NCBI GenBank assembly: GCA_030272155.1
Contig: CP126204.1
Span: 1,169,501-1,233,500, forward strand
Length of the DNA: 64,000 nt
Direction: 5' to 3'
Source of the DNA: Tetradesmus obliquus
Lineage: Eukaryota > Chlorophyta > Chlorophyceae > Sphaeropleales > Scenedesmaceae
Positions 1 to 12,400 of this stretch are shown in pieces. Both the position numbers and the translations under genes were made by a program. Each line of letters opens with the position of its first letter. Position 1 is the stretch's first letter. The notes under the pieces were generated by a model. The model was not told the origin of the DNA and did no database searches. It saw only the letters and a program-made list of their open reading frames with translations.

Positions 1-541
1 AAGTTGAGGTCGTCGCCTTTACAGCTGCGTGATTAGGTGCCTCATCTCATCCAAATGCTGACGTGGCGCACGCACTGCCGTCGTAATTGGTGCCACCTTG
101 ACAGATGGGGTACAACATACATTTTTGCACACATCAGTATTGTTGTCAGGCACCGAGCAAGCAATTCGCTGCATCATCCCGCGCATGAAAATGAGTCAAT
201 GCACGGTAACAGCTGCATACATGTAGTTGCTTTTGGGCGTACTGCGGTCATGTGAAAATGGAGGAGATGCGCAGGCCCTGCTGCTGACGCCAACACTGAC
301 AGCGCTGTAATATATGACTGTAGAGCATTGTTGAACGAAAGACAATCGTGGCAGCCCTGCTTCATCTGTACACCTTAACATCCAGCCCAGCACCACACCT
401 CAACTGCCACACCCAGCACAGCCGCACAGCCGCCGCTGCAGAAAACGAGGGCGTACACAGTGTACACCTGCACATGCACTCTGGCAACTACGCTGCAACA
501 CACACCCGGCTACACTCAGAGGTCTGGAAAGCTGCAGCCGC
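1..541. other. Intergenic/3' flank of the prolyl hydroxylase gene
   Basis: No coding sequence is supported here; the short open frames have no recognisable content. This is the 3' flank of the minus-strand gene that stops at 542. A minus-strand TGTAA, the usual chlorophyte polyadenylation signal, reads at 19-23, about 520 bases after the stop, and could end a long 3'UTR. Confidence 0.5.
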
Positions 542-1105
542 CTATGCCGTCTTCACAGGCACGTCAATCACCACCCCTGTATTGGTCTTTGCAGGATCGC
601 CGCACACCTTGCAGGACTTCTTGCAGCTGGCGTGCATGAAAGCCGGATTCTTGTCGCACTCGCCATGGTGAGCCCACGAGGGGCAGTTCGAATCATCATC
701 GATGCAGTCGACCTCGCCGGGAGATGTGGGCTTCTGACGAACCCCATACGGCGCCACATGAATCCACCTGCGTGAAACGCACCATCATGCCAAGCATGAG
801 CAACAGCATCCTGGACAACGAGATGCCGCCACAAAGGCGTGCAGCAAACGGTCCAGCCAATGCCGTCAATGGCGTCATCTCAAACACAATACTGGCAGTG
901 CAACACAACGACAAAACACACTTCTCATATGGTGTCGCTTGCACAGTGATGCATGCACCGCCTGTCTGTGCATCAGTTAGGGATTGTTGTGCTGCTGCTG
1001 TGCTGCTTGCGTTACTCACTTTGTTGCGCTCCACTTGTCCCCCTTGAGCGTGGGGCAGCTGCCGTGTAGCGACGTAGGATCCTTCTTGCCATCAGGCGTC
1101 AAGCT

Positions 1106-1156
<51 letters not shown>

Positions 1157-1524
1157 ACAACAGCAATGGTTCGAAAAGGTGGCAGGGCCTGCCTACACCA
1201 ACATCATCAAAGTTTACCAGCACAGTGCATTGTCTGACTTGTCAGCAGCTTCTGATTTCCCAATACTGTGCACAGACATGATGCAAAACTGCTGGCTCAT
1301 CCCACAGTATTCCTACTTCAGGCACATACTGTCTACTGCGGCAATATCAACGGTCAACACACACACACACGCAAGTTGCACAGACACACACGCACACCTG
1401 TAGAACATGAGTGCATCTCCCCGTTTGGGCTTGTTGGCCAGACCCTTGAGCGCACACTCGCTCCAGCCAGGGCCCTCCACCTTCTTCTCAGCATCAGGGA
1501 ACACCGTCTCACCCCCATGCTCCT

Positions 1525-1560
<36 letters not shown>

Positions 1561-1905
1561 GCCAGTGTAATCACTTGTTACACAAGAAGCTGTGTTGCGA
1601 AGGCGGCAAATTGCTCTAGGTCATCTTGTCAAGCTGCACATACGAGTCCCTGCTGCTACCCAACACATCAACTTCACAGTCCTTCTGCAACACCCCGAAC
1701 CACAGGCGCTGAAAGAACACAGACATCTGTTGCAGCGCCTTGCTGAGTCATACTCACCGGCGTTGTCAGGTACATCAGCACTGTCACCACACGCTGCCCT
1801 CCAGCCTCCATCCTGGTGTTCACCGGGTCATGGAAGTAGTCATAGTGTGCCTCATACTTCTGGCCGTCACGGTAGTGCAGGACCTGCAGCCCTTCCTGGT
1901 GCTCT

Positions 1906-1937
<32 letters not shown>

Positions 1938-2085
1938 TGAGATGCAGGCCCGTAGGGTGCCCTGACTTGAGTGCACACAACAGAAGCAGCGGCAGCAGAG
2001 GTGCAAGTTGTATTAGTGTGCCTCATACTTCTAGCCATCACGGTAGTGCAGCACCTGCAGCCCGTCCTGGTGCTCTGCAGGTTTG

Positions 2086-2124
<39 letters not shown>

Positions 2125-2195
2125 CGCTGAACACCATCGCGGCCCCTCCTGGTGCTCTGTAGCCGGCACACACAGCAGCGGTATTACATAGCAGT

Positions 2196-2234
<39 letters not shown>

Positions 2235-3703
2235 GCGGGAAGGAGCAGAACATGGCGCCAGCTCACCTTCGGGGATCATTGTCACTTCTGCCACGCGCTG
2301 CTTTATGACGGTGATCACGTCAGCATGGCCCCGAGGGAAGAAGGTGCCAGTGCCGGTGGCCACAGTCACTTTGAAGGCACTGTATGCACTGAGTGATCTC
2401 CAACCTGAGGCTGGCTCAAGTGAACAGAAACAAGCTATGACTCGCCTTGGCGAATCATGGTGACTGCAGCTGCTGATTTCACTGACAGCTAGGTGCGGCT
2501 TTGAACCCTCATCTGCCTTACACATCGGCATTCCAGTCTCACCTACGGGGATCATGGTCACTGCTGCCACGCGCTTCTCAATAACGGTGATGACGTCATC
2601 GTGGCCCCGAGGGAAGAAGGTGCCGGTGCCGGTGCGCACGCACGGTGCTCTTCTGTGTTGAGCCAAACCTAAGGCTGCCTTGGGTAAAAGACACAAGCTG
2701 CAATTCACCTAGAAGATATCACCATGACTGCAGCTGCTGAGTTCAAAAGAGGCAGATGTGGTGTTTCCACTCACCCACTGGGATCATGGTCACTGCTGCC
2801 ACGCGCTTCTCGATGACGGTGATGACGTCATCGTGCCCCCGGGGGAAGAAGGTGCCTGTGCTGGTGCGCACGGTGCTCTTCTTTGTCGTGCCTGATGCGC
2901 TGTCTACCACCACTGACTCCTCCATCTTAGGACTGGCCTGAACACATCAAGCAGAAAGAAGGAAGCATAAACAGCAGCAGGGTCGTTGATGTTGAAAGGG
3001 GTCGCTGCAGGGTGCTGTCCAGCGGCATGGCTTCTTGCGTCCTGTGGGTGGTCTTGCGAGTGGAGTAGCAGGTGGCAACAGCAGCAGGGTTAGCATGTGC
3101 TGTTTTTGGTTGTGCCTGAGGCGCTATCCACCACAGCTGACTCCCCTATCCTAGAGCAGTTGCCATCACAACAGCTGCATATGCGTGTCCACTGCCAAGA
3201 GGCTGCTCCCAGAGACGTTTCAGCAGCTGCACAGTTTGTGGTGACGTCTGGTTCGACGACTTTGTGTGCTCCATGTGCTGTTCCATGCACAGCAGTTCAG
3301 ATTCACTGCTGGCCAAATCAGCGCACCTCGTGCCAGACTTGCCCAAGCTTTGTGTCTGCATCCGCTGCAGCTGTTGGTTCTGCTGCGAGCTGATTGGTGA
3401 ACGTGTTGGTGCTGCTGCTGTGCCTGCTGCTGCATACAATGACGCTGCTTCTAGGAATACTGCTGGTGCTGCTGGTGCTGCTGGTGGTGCTGCTGCTGCT
3501 GCTGCTTGTGCTCACCATGCGTATAATATGATCGCATTCTTCATCTGATAAGAAGCCTTTTATCAGGAAGGCCCGAGGCTTCCAAGACAGCTGCTCTATC
3601 TCACCACGCCAAGTTTCCTGGGAAAAATGTAACACACCAAGATGCTTGTCATGTGTGAAGTGCTTCCTGCATGCTGCCGGCATGCTGCCTGCATGCTGCC
3701 TGC

Positions 3704-3734
<31 letters not shown>

Positions 3735-3943
3735 AGTAGTGACATAGCTGCAGGGCAGCACAAGTTAACCATTGCCGCTGCACTGTACAGCAGCTGTTCT
3801 GCTTACTAGGTCGGTTCATGCTTTAGAGCGCAGTTGCTCACCTGAACCTCGCCATAGCCTATGCTTTCTGCGTTGCTGAGCAGCAGATTACTGTGCAGCA
3901 GCAGTGCCAGCAGCAGCACCCCACACAAGGCGCTGCCGCCCAT
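542..3943 (-). CDS. Prolyl 4-hydroxylase with C-terminal ShKT domain
   Basis: Fe(II)/2-oxoglutarate dioxygenase that hydroxylates peptidyl proline, expected in the ER/secretory route for hydroxyproline-rich wall proteins. Exons read on the minus strand: 3842-3943, 3516-3617, 2775-2937, 1758-1903, 1398-1522, 1020-1103, 542-767. All have GT-AG borders and matching phases, giving 948 nt and 315 aa. The start ATG (3943) opens a leucine-rich signal peptide of about 25 residues. Iron ligands are H142 and D144 (motif HYD) and H226; K236 is the expected 2-oxoglutarate-binding lysine. Residues 262-296 carry the six cysteines of a ShKT domain, a usual plant/algal P4H tail. Domain order and length match plant P4Hs. 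The introns contain five partial exon copies and (CTG)n tracts, reported separately. Confidence 0.93.
1104..2235 (-). repeat. Intronic (CTG)n tracts placed at splice acceptors of P4H
   Basis: Tracts of CAG on the plus strand (CTG in the transcript) lie at about 1104-1153, 1526-1559, 1904-1936, 2089-2122 and 2191-2232. The first three run straight into the acceptors of exons 6, 5 and 4 and replace a normal pyrimidine tract. Confidence 0.9.
2030..2166 (-). repeat. Two decayed 5' copies of P4H exon 4 with (CTG)n acceptors
   Basis: On the minus strand the sequence after an AG acceptor reads EHQDGLQVLHYRDG, then a stop, KYEAH and another stop (about 2030-2085). A shorter copy of the same exon start lies at 2135-2166. 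The intact exon 4 is at 1758-1903. Each copy is preceded by a CTG tract, as the real exon is. Confidence 0.85.
2265..2645 (-). repeat. Two decayed copies of P4H exon 3 (3' half plus donor)
   Basis: Two stretches in the intron after exon 3 repeat its 3' half. The copy near 2550-2640 encodes TGTFFPRGHDDVITVIEKR and ends at a GTAGGTGAG-like donor; a 4-base duplication (GTGCGTGC) shifts its frame relative to exon 3. The copy near 2270-2355 is more diverged (HAD instead of HDD, KQR instead of EKR). Neither has a clear acceptor at the exon 3 start, so both look like dead half-exons. Confidence 0.85.
3096..3160 (-). repeat. Decayed 5' fragment of P4H exon 3
   Basis: The minus strand reads ESAVVDSASGTTKNST, a copy of the exon 3 segment ESVVVDSASGTTKKST, and then hits a stop. 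It lies upstream of the intact exon in intron 2 and lacks the rest of the exon. Confidence 0.8.
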
Positions 3944-4389
3944 CACTGTTGTCTTGGAACCAATTAATCCGTGTGAGGGTGTAGCATGTGCGCGTCAGAA
4001 GGGCCCCAGCAAACTAAGGCTTTCGAGTGACGTGAAAAGCTGTTGCTGCTGCGGAACGACAATCGAGGCTATTGCCGAGTGCTAAAAAGCATGAACTATG
4101 ATAACCGTTCACTGCCCTCGTTATAAGGCAACAATGTGAACCTGCTGGCCCACAGGCTGTGCCTGGTGTTTCGAACCCTGACATGACAGGTCACACTCCA
4201 ATCGATCCAACAACCCACATTTACGGTTTTACACGTCACCTTGTCACCATGTTGAGAGAGAGAGCTCCAATGAAAGACCCATTCTGCACCCTGACATGCC
4301 GCTCTGTGCATACAAGCTCCTGCGGCAGCCTGTACAATGTTTAGCAGCTGCTGCACCAGCAGCAATCACACCAGCACTGCTACACCAGC
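3944..4389. other. 5' flank of P4H, no gene seen
   Basis: This stretch between the P4H start and the inverted hydrolase-exon copy should contain the P4H promoter. No coding exon or recognisable element is seen. Confidence 0.5.
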
Positions 4390-4791
4390 ACCACTTCCGT
4401 CGCTGCTGCTGCTGCTGCTATTGCTGTTGCTGTTGCTGTTGATGTTGCTGCTGCTGCTAGTGCACATACTGCTGCATGAAGCCGCGCAGTGCTGGCCAGT
4501 ACAGCTCCCTGTTTGCCTCGTAGGCGTCCATGTGCCTCGAGTTGGGGAACTCCACCCAGGTGCAGCGCTGCGTGCGCACCGCCTGATGCAGCCGCTGCAT
4601 CTGCCTGAAGGGAACCATCTCGTCCTGCACGCACAACAGACACAGCAAATAGCGTCAGAGGTTCTGGTCAAACCAGGTCAACCATGAGTCAACCTTGCCA
4701 GCCCAGGGCCATTGCTGCCTGGTGCAGCCGCTGCATCTGCCTAAAGGGAACCATCTCGTCCTGCAAGTCACGCCGGCACTGCTGCGGCTGC

Positions 4792-4800
<9 letters not shown>
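4390..4800 (-). pseudogene. Inverted copy of the last exon of the alpha/beta-hydrolase at 40.6 kb
   Basis: The minus strand at 4457-4648 encodes the same 63-residue frame as 40564-40755 on the plus strand, ending FMQQYVH and stop. The copy also includes the preceding intron end and the truncated extra exon copy that sits before it (4690-4775, matching about 40450-40540). Because intron sequence is included, this is a DNA-level duplication and not a retrocopy. It lacks the rest of the gene, including the catalytic serine exon, so it cannot be functional alone. The two copies differ by only a few bases, so the duplication is recent or recently homogenised. Confidence 0.88.

Positions 4801-4831
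<31 letters not shown>
4795..4831. repeat. (CTG)n microsatellite
   Basis: An almost pure run of GCT/CTG units abuts the left-hand edge of the duplicated hydrolase segment and may mark its breakpoint. Confidence 0.85.
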
Positions 4832-4832
<1 letters not shown>

Positions 4833-5079
4833 TGGCCTCATTTCAAGCCACACAACATGTGCTGGATCAACGCACAGAGCACACGCAGTATCAGCAGCAC
4901 AACCCCAAAAAGCGCCAAGAAACCGAACTCAAGCAACCCAGTTGTCACAATGGGAGCATAGCATGTTGTGAGCCAGTGACGGGCCCATTGTGCAAGCTGT
5001 ACATCCATCAGCCATTACCTGGCTTTGCCCAGTGACTGTAGCACAAAGGCAAGCTATACTACACTGTCATGTACTGTTG

Positions 5080-5913
5080 TCATAAGCATGCGAGGCCAGC
5101 AGCAGCCATGCGCTTGCATGCATGCCTGTGCCGCTCCCAGTCAGCCGTCTGGCAGGCTACACTGCAGTAGCGGCACTTGCAGCCAGCACAGCGCTTGCTG
5201 GCAGCTGCAGCCTCGCTCGCTCACTCGAGACAGACGCTCGCAGGCAGGGTTGTTGCACACCAGCGGCAGCGGCGCAGCAGCTGCCAGTGCCCTGCACAGC
5301 TCCAGGGCGTCTGTATACTGCTGCTCAGTTTGCTGCATAGCCTCGTTGCCGCTGGCTTCCTTTTCAACAGAGAAACCAACTGCTAACTGGTCACGCCAGC
5401 CAGGCCACTTGGCATCAAACGCTGCCAGTGCCCCTGCCCACTGCCGGCTGTGCTGCTGCAGCTGCAGCAGGTAGCCCCAGCTGACATGCTGGGCACTGCT
5501 GGGGTGGCCAGGCCCGCTGCTGCTGCTGGCTGCACTGGCCCCATCATCAGCTGATGGCATTGCTGTTGCTGTAGCTGCTGCAGCCCCCGCTGCTCCTGTT
5601 GCTGCTAGCAGTTCTGTGCTGGTCCCGGTGAAAGCAGCCACCACCTGCAGCATGGCCCGCAGCATACGGACCTGCCACAGGTGCCACTGGCCCGGTTCAG
5701 TGTGCATCGCACTGCTGCCGCTGGGATCGAATGAGACATCAACAGACCACCGCCCAGCTCCGGCACCCACATCATGCTATACGCTGGCTTCGCCACAATG
5801 CACCTGAACAGCAGCTGCGGCCCTGCTGCTTGCATCGCATCTGCCAGCTGCACCAGGCTACGAGCAGCAACCACAGACAGCAGGGCGGTGCTTGCAGCAA
5901 CCTGGCTGCTCCA

Positions 5914-5948
<35 letters not shown>

Positions 5949-8409
5949 CAATGTCAGCGACACTGCCTTGCTGTGGTGCACTTGTCAGGCTGTCAGCCAA
6001 GCTGCGGTGCAGCAAATCAGTTGTCCATGTGACAGCAGGTGGAAGGTATGCTATTGCTGCAGACGCATCAGCCGCTGCCTGGCCTTGCGGTGTGATTGCT
6101 GCATTGAGCTGGAGCACTGCTCGCTTGGCAATGCTGGTGACAGCAGACGCCAGGCCTGCCACTGCTGCTGTGTTGTCCAGCGCTCCAGTTGGCCTAGCAG
6201 AAGAGCCTACCAATGCAGCTGCTGCATGTGCGAGCACCTCAGCTGCTGCCAGCATGTCTGCTGCCTGCAGCACTGGCGAGCGCATGTGGCAGTCGATCAG
6301 GGCTGTGAAGGCCTGCGGGTGTGCTGCTGCCAGGCTGAACATGGGTGTTGCCTCCAACGCTGTGTCAGCAGATCAGGAAACAGACAGACAGGCGGCAGCA
6401 TGGTCTAGTCAGATCTCAAAAGTGACGGCCACAGATGGAGGCGTCAGCATGAATACCATCTATGTTTTGTTACGTCTTGCACACACGCTGGTCCGCCTCA
6501 CACATTCTGACACAGCCTCCAGGCAGCCATAACATGTGCAGCACTTCTGTTACATAGCAACACGCAGGCAGCTAGCAGGCCGGGTAGATGGGACACACAT
6601 GACACCTGCTACATTACATGATAGCTAGAGTCTTCAGCAGCTGCATTCCTTCACTCACCAGATGATGCCTGCACATGCTGTTCTATCACCAGCCCAGGTG
6701 CAGCAATTCTGAGGGCCATCAGCTGCTGGTTGAGTGAGCCGGCCTCATTGTCTGCAGCAGCCTCCACTGCACTTGTCCTGACTGGGTCGTCACCTGCAGT
6801 AAGCTGCAGCTGCTGCAGCGGCGCTGCCAGCGCCTGCAGCAGCTGCAGCCCGTCCTGCTGCAGCACCTCAGCCGGCAGGTCACTACTGCCAGCCGCTGGC
6901 AGACAAGCGGCTTGTGAGGCTGCCTTCAGCTGCCTGTGCAGAAGTGCAGTGCTGGCCAGCAGCAGATGAACAGGGTCCTCTGAGGCTTTCCTAGGCTGCT
7001 GCTGCTGCGGCAGCTTCCGCAGGCGCTGCGCTGCGCCAGCAGCCAGCAGGTGCAGCACCAGCACCAGCCGCACAGCAGCTGCAGAGAGCTTTGGAGCAGC
7101 GCCTTCTGCTTCCAAGTTGCAACGCTGCAAGCTGAGCTCCAGTGCAACTACCATAATGTGAGACCGCACAACACACATTCGCCTCGACCCGGTGATGCTA
7201 GCACCAAATTCATTCAGCAGCACAGTGAAGGTTGATTGCCGTACGGTGCCGATGTTTCTGGTCCACTGTTTGCAGTGACATAACATAGCCTGCAATATGA
7301 TAGTGTGGCAGTCCAGAGCGTTGGGAATGAGGTGAGCTTGGCACCACCAGCTTATGCACCGATATGGTAACAAATCAATTTCTCATCTACAGATATCTGG
7401 CGTATGCCCACTGCTTTGGTCAGATTAAGCTCGTTGAGATTTAAACACCAAACCACTGTCTTTGTGGCAAGTCGCATGTGACATGCGCATGGCATGCCAT
7501 CTCTAATGTGCCAAATGAGTGACCTCACTTCACAGCTGGTGAACAAGCACAAGAAGTCTAGTGCTTTTCATGTTCTATTGCTGCCCCAATCTTGTGTCAC
7601 ATAGACGGGCTGATTGCAACAGGAAGCACAGGCAGTACACGCAGTGCATGCATACAGTACAGTGCCATATCGCCCAGCCAACCTTCCCACCTGACTGCAG
7701 CAGCTGCTGCGTCATGTTGATCATGAGCTCAGCAACAGCCGCTGAGCAGTTGAGCACGCCCAGCGCTGTACAGTGGGAAAACAACACAGCAAGCCTAGAC
7801 ACTAGCTGCATGCAGGGGTGCCACAGGCCTTCTATGGTGCCAGGCTGCACCACAGCACCCTGCATGATGCGGTGTCACCCGGACACTGATCCTGAGGTCC
7901 TTCTGTCCTGTCAGGCTATTGCTCAAGTTATTGTTGATGCTGATGAGTTTTTTTCTGCGATTTCTTCTGACGGTTGGGATGATGATGAGTTGTTCTTCGA
8001 TGTTTCCTCCCCCTATGAGCCTCTCGTTGGCTCCTGACTGGGGTTCCCACTCCTCGTTGAGTGGAGCATGTAATGTAATGTAATGTAATGCATGCTCAGC
8101 AGCGCTGCTGCCAGCTGCTGAGGCTGCTGCTGCTGTTGCTGCTGCTGCAGCCACACCAGCAGTACACCAGTGCAGTGGACTGCTTGGTGGCGCAGCACGC
8201 CCGAAGCAGCTCCACTAATGCTGCTCTGCCTGAGTCGTTGCTGGGGTTGTCTGGCAGAGCGTGTAGCAGCTGCTGCAGGCTGCTGGTATAGCTGGCGAGC
8301 ACTGCCCTCTGTGCTGCTGTTGGTAGGGCAGGCAGAGGGCGCTGCAGCAGCTGCACCACTTGAGGGCTGTCCACTAGCCTGCTCAGCTTGCTCGCTGCAT
8401 CTTCAGCGC
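5080..8409 (-). pseudogene. MYND zinc-finger protein gene, copy 1, frameshifted
   Basis: Alanine-rich helical protein ending in a MYND-type zinc finger, a large family in volvocalean and related algae; partners and substrate are unknown. Likely exons on the minus strand: 8168-8409, 7691-7859, about 6659-7133, and the long terminal exon from 6359 to the stop at 5080. The 8409 acceptor follows a CTG tract. The finger (about 5090-5290) shows the CNNPAC start and CRYCSVACQTADW core. Two lesions break it: a 4-base duplication in GAGCGAGCGAGG just before the finger core, and a second frame change near 5730-5765 compared with the paralogue at 54.5 kb. Consequences are inferred; a sequencing error or unusual splicing could mimic either lesion. 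Confidence 0.68.
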
Positions 8410-8619
8410 CTAAGTCAGCAGCAGCAGCAGCAGCGCAGCCAGTCCTGTGGGCGCAGCACGACTGCTGCTACTGCTGCTGCTGCACGCCAGCAGCAGCAAG
8501 CAGCAGCAGCAGTTCCTTCGCGTGCTGCTTCGCTGGCAGTTGTTGGGGTGCGGCCTTTGGCTGGCAGTGACAATGACACAGACGACGATGACATCTCGCC
8601 GGCTGTGCTGGCTGTAGCA

Positions 8620-9260
8620 AGCGACTTGTCGTGCCGCCGCGGGTGCAGAGGTGTGTGCAGTTGCCTGCCGCGCCTAGCATAGCCGCCGTGCTGGCGGGAG
8701 TGGAAGTAGAGGCAGGTCTCGTCTACCGAGATGACCGATGCAGGGTCTATGCTGCGGTTCTGCCTGCAAAATGTTTGGCGGGCCTCTACAATCCTGTCGG
8801 TGTCGGGAGCCCTGGCGTAGGTGCGCTTTTTTGAAAACCCCAGAGCCTTGATCGCCCTGCTGACCGTGCTGGCGCTGATCTGCACCTGCAGCTGGCGCCT
8901 CAGAGCTGCGACCAGGGCTGCAGCCGTCTGGAATGGGTTGGAGTCGAGGCTGCTGCTCAGGAACGATTTGATGCGATCGGTGAGTTTTTTGGGCTGCCGC
9001 CTGTCGAAGCGGCCGCTGGTGGCTGGGTGCTGTTGGAGCCACTTGTGCAGCGCCGACTTGCTAAACTGGTTGCCCAGCATCAGGACCACCTTGCGGAGGG
9101 ACTGTGTGAAGTTGCAATACAGATGCACTGCGGCATTGCGCAACGCGATTGGTACAACCATTTGGTGAGTTTGTACGCGAAAAATGTGCTGTCCACTTTC
9201 CGTGACGCTGGGTGTAACGTTACATGCCGCTTCCATGAGTGCTTTCTGTCTAGGGGGCAC
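8620..9260 (-). mobile_element. Truncated IS630/Tc1-mariner-like transposase
   Basis: The frame reads an N-terminal helix-turn-helix region (SKSALHKWLQQHP), a second DNA-binding part (ISASTVSRAIKALGFSKKRTY) and then SVDETCLYFHSRQ followed by GGYARRGRQ. The VDE segment supplies the first catalytic aspartate of the DDE domain, and a following YARRGRQ-type motif is typical of IS630-like enzymes. The remaining catalytic residues are absent: after about 8620 the frame runs into CTG-rich sequence belonging to the neighbouring MYND gene. It is therefore a 3'-truncated relic of a cut-and-paste element. No terminal inverted repeats were identified. Confidence 0.75.
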
Positions 9261-9425
9261 TTATCACCAGCTCCTGAACCCTCGCCAGGCTGTGCCAGGA
9301 GGGGTGACACTCAAAACGCCAGCAACACTGAAAACATGACCATACAACTCCCACCCCTGGAAAGCTAGTACCCCTACAACAACTCACTAGTGTACAAACA
9401 CCATTGCATTGCATGCCTACACGCA

Positions 9426-12400
9426 TCACCCTGCAACACCCCTGCGCGCACGGCGCCTGCCCTGCCCTGCCTTGAGCTGTGGCCATCCTGCACACACCAG
9501 TGCCTCATTCACAATCCACAACACCCCTGACTTGGTCAGGACAGCGACACACCACCCCTTCACAGCAGGCACCAGCTTCCACAGGCACCAGGCCACAAAC
9601 GCCACATTGACCAACAACACAATGACAGCAATCGCGATGCGCAGCTTGAGTGCTGTGGACTCCTGAATGTCGTAGGCAAGCATTGCCAGCGCACCCAGGG
9701 TGGTGACCACCAGGCAGGAGGTGGAAAGCTTGTGCATGTGGTGCAGGGTGGCAAAGGCGTAGGGCTTGAAATCATTCTGCAGCACCGCACTCGCCAAGAA
9801 CACCACAAGCAGGCTCAGCACAGCATAGTAACGCTCCATGGGAATTGCAAAGACAGAGATCAAGGTGAGCACAACCGTGCGTGCAGCCCACACGGCCTCC
9901 CACCACATGCGCTCAGGCCTGTAGCTGCGGTACAAGAAGCCACAGTGCTCACGGAAGTTGTCTGTGTCGGCCTTGGCCCGCCACAGGAACAGCCCCACAC
10001 CCATGGCAACAGGGACAGCAATGCACCACAACAGGACGGAGGGCAGGCCCAAGCCCAGCGCCCAGCCCAGGTGGTAGCCAGCAAAGCACTGCTGGTTGAT
10101 ATCGCTGACCCAGTAGCCAAGTGTGTGGTTGAGAGGGGCAGTGGCGCCTGACGGCAGCTGTACTTCAGGCGGGACTCGGTCAATGCGCAAGCATGCAAAG
10201 AAGCTGAGGGATGCTCGCAATAGGGTTGGGTATGAGTAGAAGATCACCACCAGCAACGCAACAGGCATCTTGCGAACAACCGACATGGCCGATTGCTGAG
10301 TTGCACCCTCCTTTGGCCGCCACAGCAATGGCACCAGCCACCGCCCCAGTGCCCAAAACAGCCACAGCAGAGCCACGACCGCCAATAGCACAAAAACGGG
10401 AGCAAGGAAGTACACCAGCTGCCGCTGCATTGCAAGGGGCAGCTTGCTTGGATACCAAAACAACCAACAGTCCACAGACAAGGTTTGGCCTGTTGCCCCG
10501 GCAAACGGGATGTTCACCGCCTGAAACCAGCGTTTCAAGTCAAACAGCGGCCAAGGCACTGACACGCTGCCAATGATCGCTGTGTATTGCAGGAACAACA
10601 CGAGCACCTTGATCATATCAGTGGCAAGGACGACTTTGTCACTTGCCAAGTTGTCCTTCCACGTAGCATGCACGGTGTATGTCACAAAGACAACAGAACC
10701 ACCACTCATCGCCAGGTACACCCCGAGCTGATGCAACCTGCTATCCATGCACTTGCCACACTCAAAAGGGCCCAACGTGCCATGTCGTGGGAGTTGACAG
10801 GCGCCACACAAGGGCCCCGTGTACCCCTCATTGCACTGGTGGTCAGGACCAGCGTAGTTGCATGCTGTCGTGGACAGCGGGCAGCGGTGCATCTGAATAG
10901 AGGTAGGGGATGACGACCAATAGCCAGGTAAAGGCTGCACAAGGCTGCCTCCAGTGCACTTGCCGTTGGCAGGACATGGCTCACAGGATGCATTGGTGAA
11001 GCTGAACGTGTGTGGCGGGCAACACACACAAACATCATGTTGCATGACCTCCCCTGCCTGGCACGTAGACCACCCCAAGTACACACCACCGTTGCACTTG
11101 GTCAAGTTGCCGCCACGCAAGGGCAGCTTCAGTGTGGAGTTGGCAAAGGCTGCGATGGTGCTGCCAACATACCCTCGCTTGACAGCATTGTTCACAAACA
11201 CCACACTGGCATCGGCATGCAGTGTTCCATTTCCCGTCAACACCACCCCACCTCCTGAACTGTTGACAGCCGAGTTGTTTGACACCACAGTGCCACCAAC
11301 GAGCTCAACAGTGCCATTGCCACCAACAGCCAGCCCACCACCAGCAGATCGGATGCTGGTGTTGTTTGCGACAGTGCTGTTGTTGATGGTTACGTAAGAC
11401 CCCACATACCCAGCATCATAAGCATCAGCATCATCAGCCTCAACCGCACGCCCACCTGCGTGGAATTTTGTTTCGAAACTGACGTCAACAGCAAGCCCAC
11501 CACCAGAGCTGCCATAACATGTATTATTGATGATGGTGCTTTGGCTGCTGATGTTGACACGTGCACCAAGCGAAACATCCAACCCCCCACCACAACCATT
11601 GACCTTATTGCCGTGCACACTGCTGCCGCCAGCGAGGGATGCAGTGGCATTGTCCCACACAGCCAGCCCCCCACCAGAAATTGCAGCGGTGTTGCCGTGC
11701 ACACTGCTACCGCCAGCGAGGGATACAATGGCATTGTCCCACACAACCAGCCCCCCACCAGACATTGCAGCGGTGTTGCCGTGCACACTGCTACCGCCAG
11801 CAAGGGATACAATGGCATTGCCCCACACAGCCAGCCCCCCACCAGACATTGCAGCGGTGTTGCCGTGCACACTGCTACCGCCAGCGAGGGATACAATGGC
11901 ATTGTCCCACACTTCCAGCCCCCCACCAGACATTGCGGTGTTGCCGTGCACACTGCTACCGCCAGCGAGGGATACAATGGCATTGTCCCACACTTCCAGC
12001 CCCCCACCAGACATTGCGGTGTTGCCGTGCACACTGATGTTGCCAGCGAGGGATACAGTGGCATTGTCCCCCACAGCCAGCCCCCCACCAGAACCATCGG
12101 CAGCCCTATTGTCGTGCACACTGCTACCGCCAGCGAGGGATACAGTGGCATTGTCCCACACAACCAGCCCCCCACCATTGTTGGCATTGTTGTGATCAAT
12201 GCTGGAGTCCAACACAGAGACCCGAGTGCTGTTGTATGCCAGTAACCCCCCACCACTCCGTGCAGCCCTGTTGCCGTGCACTCGGCTGGCCCCCATGAGC
12301 ACACACTCGACGCTGTCCCAAAAGACAAGGCCCCCACCCGACCTGTTGCGTGCAACATTTTCCTGTACACTGCTGCCACCAGTGAGTGTGATGCTGACGT

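Noticed and set aside
542-767. A ShK-type toxin gene
   Set aside because: The six-cysteine ShKT module is the C-terminal domain of the prolyl hydroxylase, as in plant and algal P4Hs, and not a separate toxin.
724-1047. Plus-strand frame over the 3' part of P4H
   Set aside because: It is antisense to two P4H exons whose phases and residues fit the enzyme exactly.
1820-2266. Leucine/cysteine-rich frames over CAG tracts resembling membrane proteins
   Set aside because: Translation of CTG/TGC repeats gives poly-L and poly-C that mimic hydrophobic helices. They lie antisense to or within P4H introns and contain no domain.
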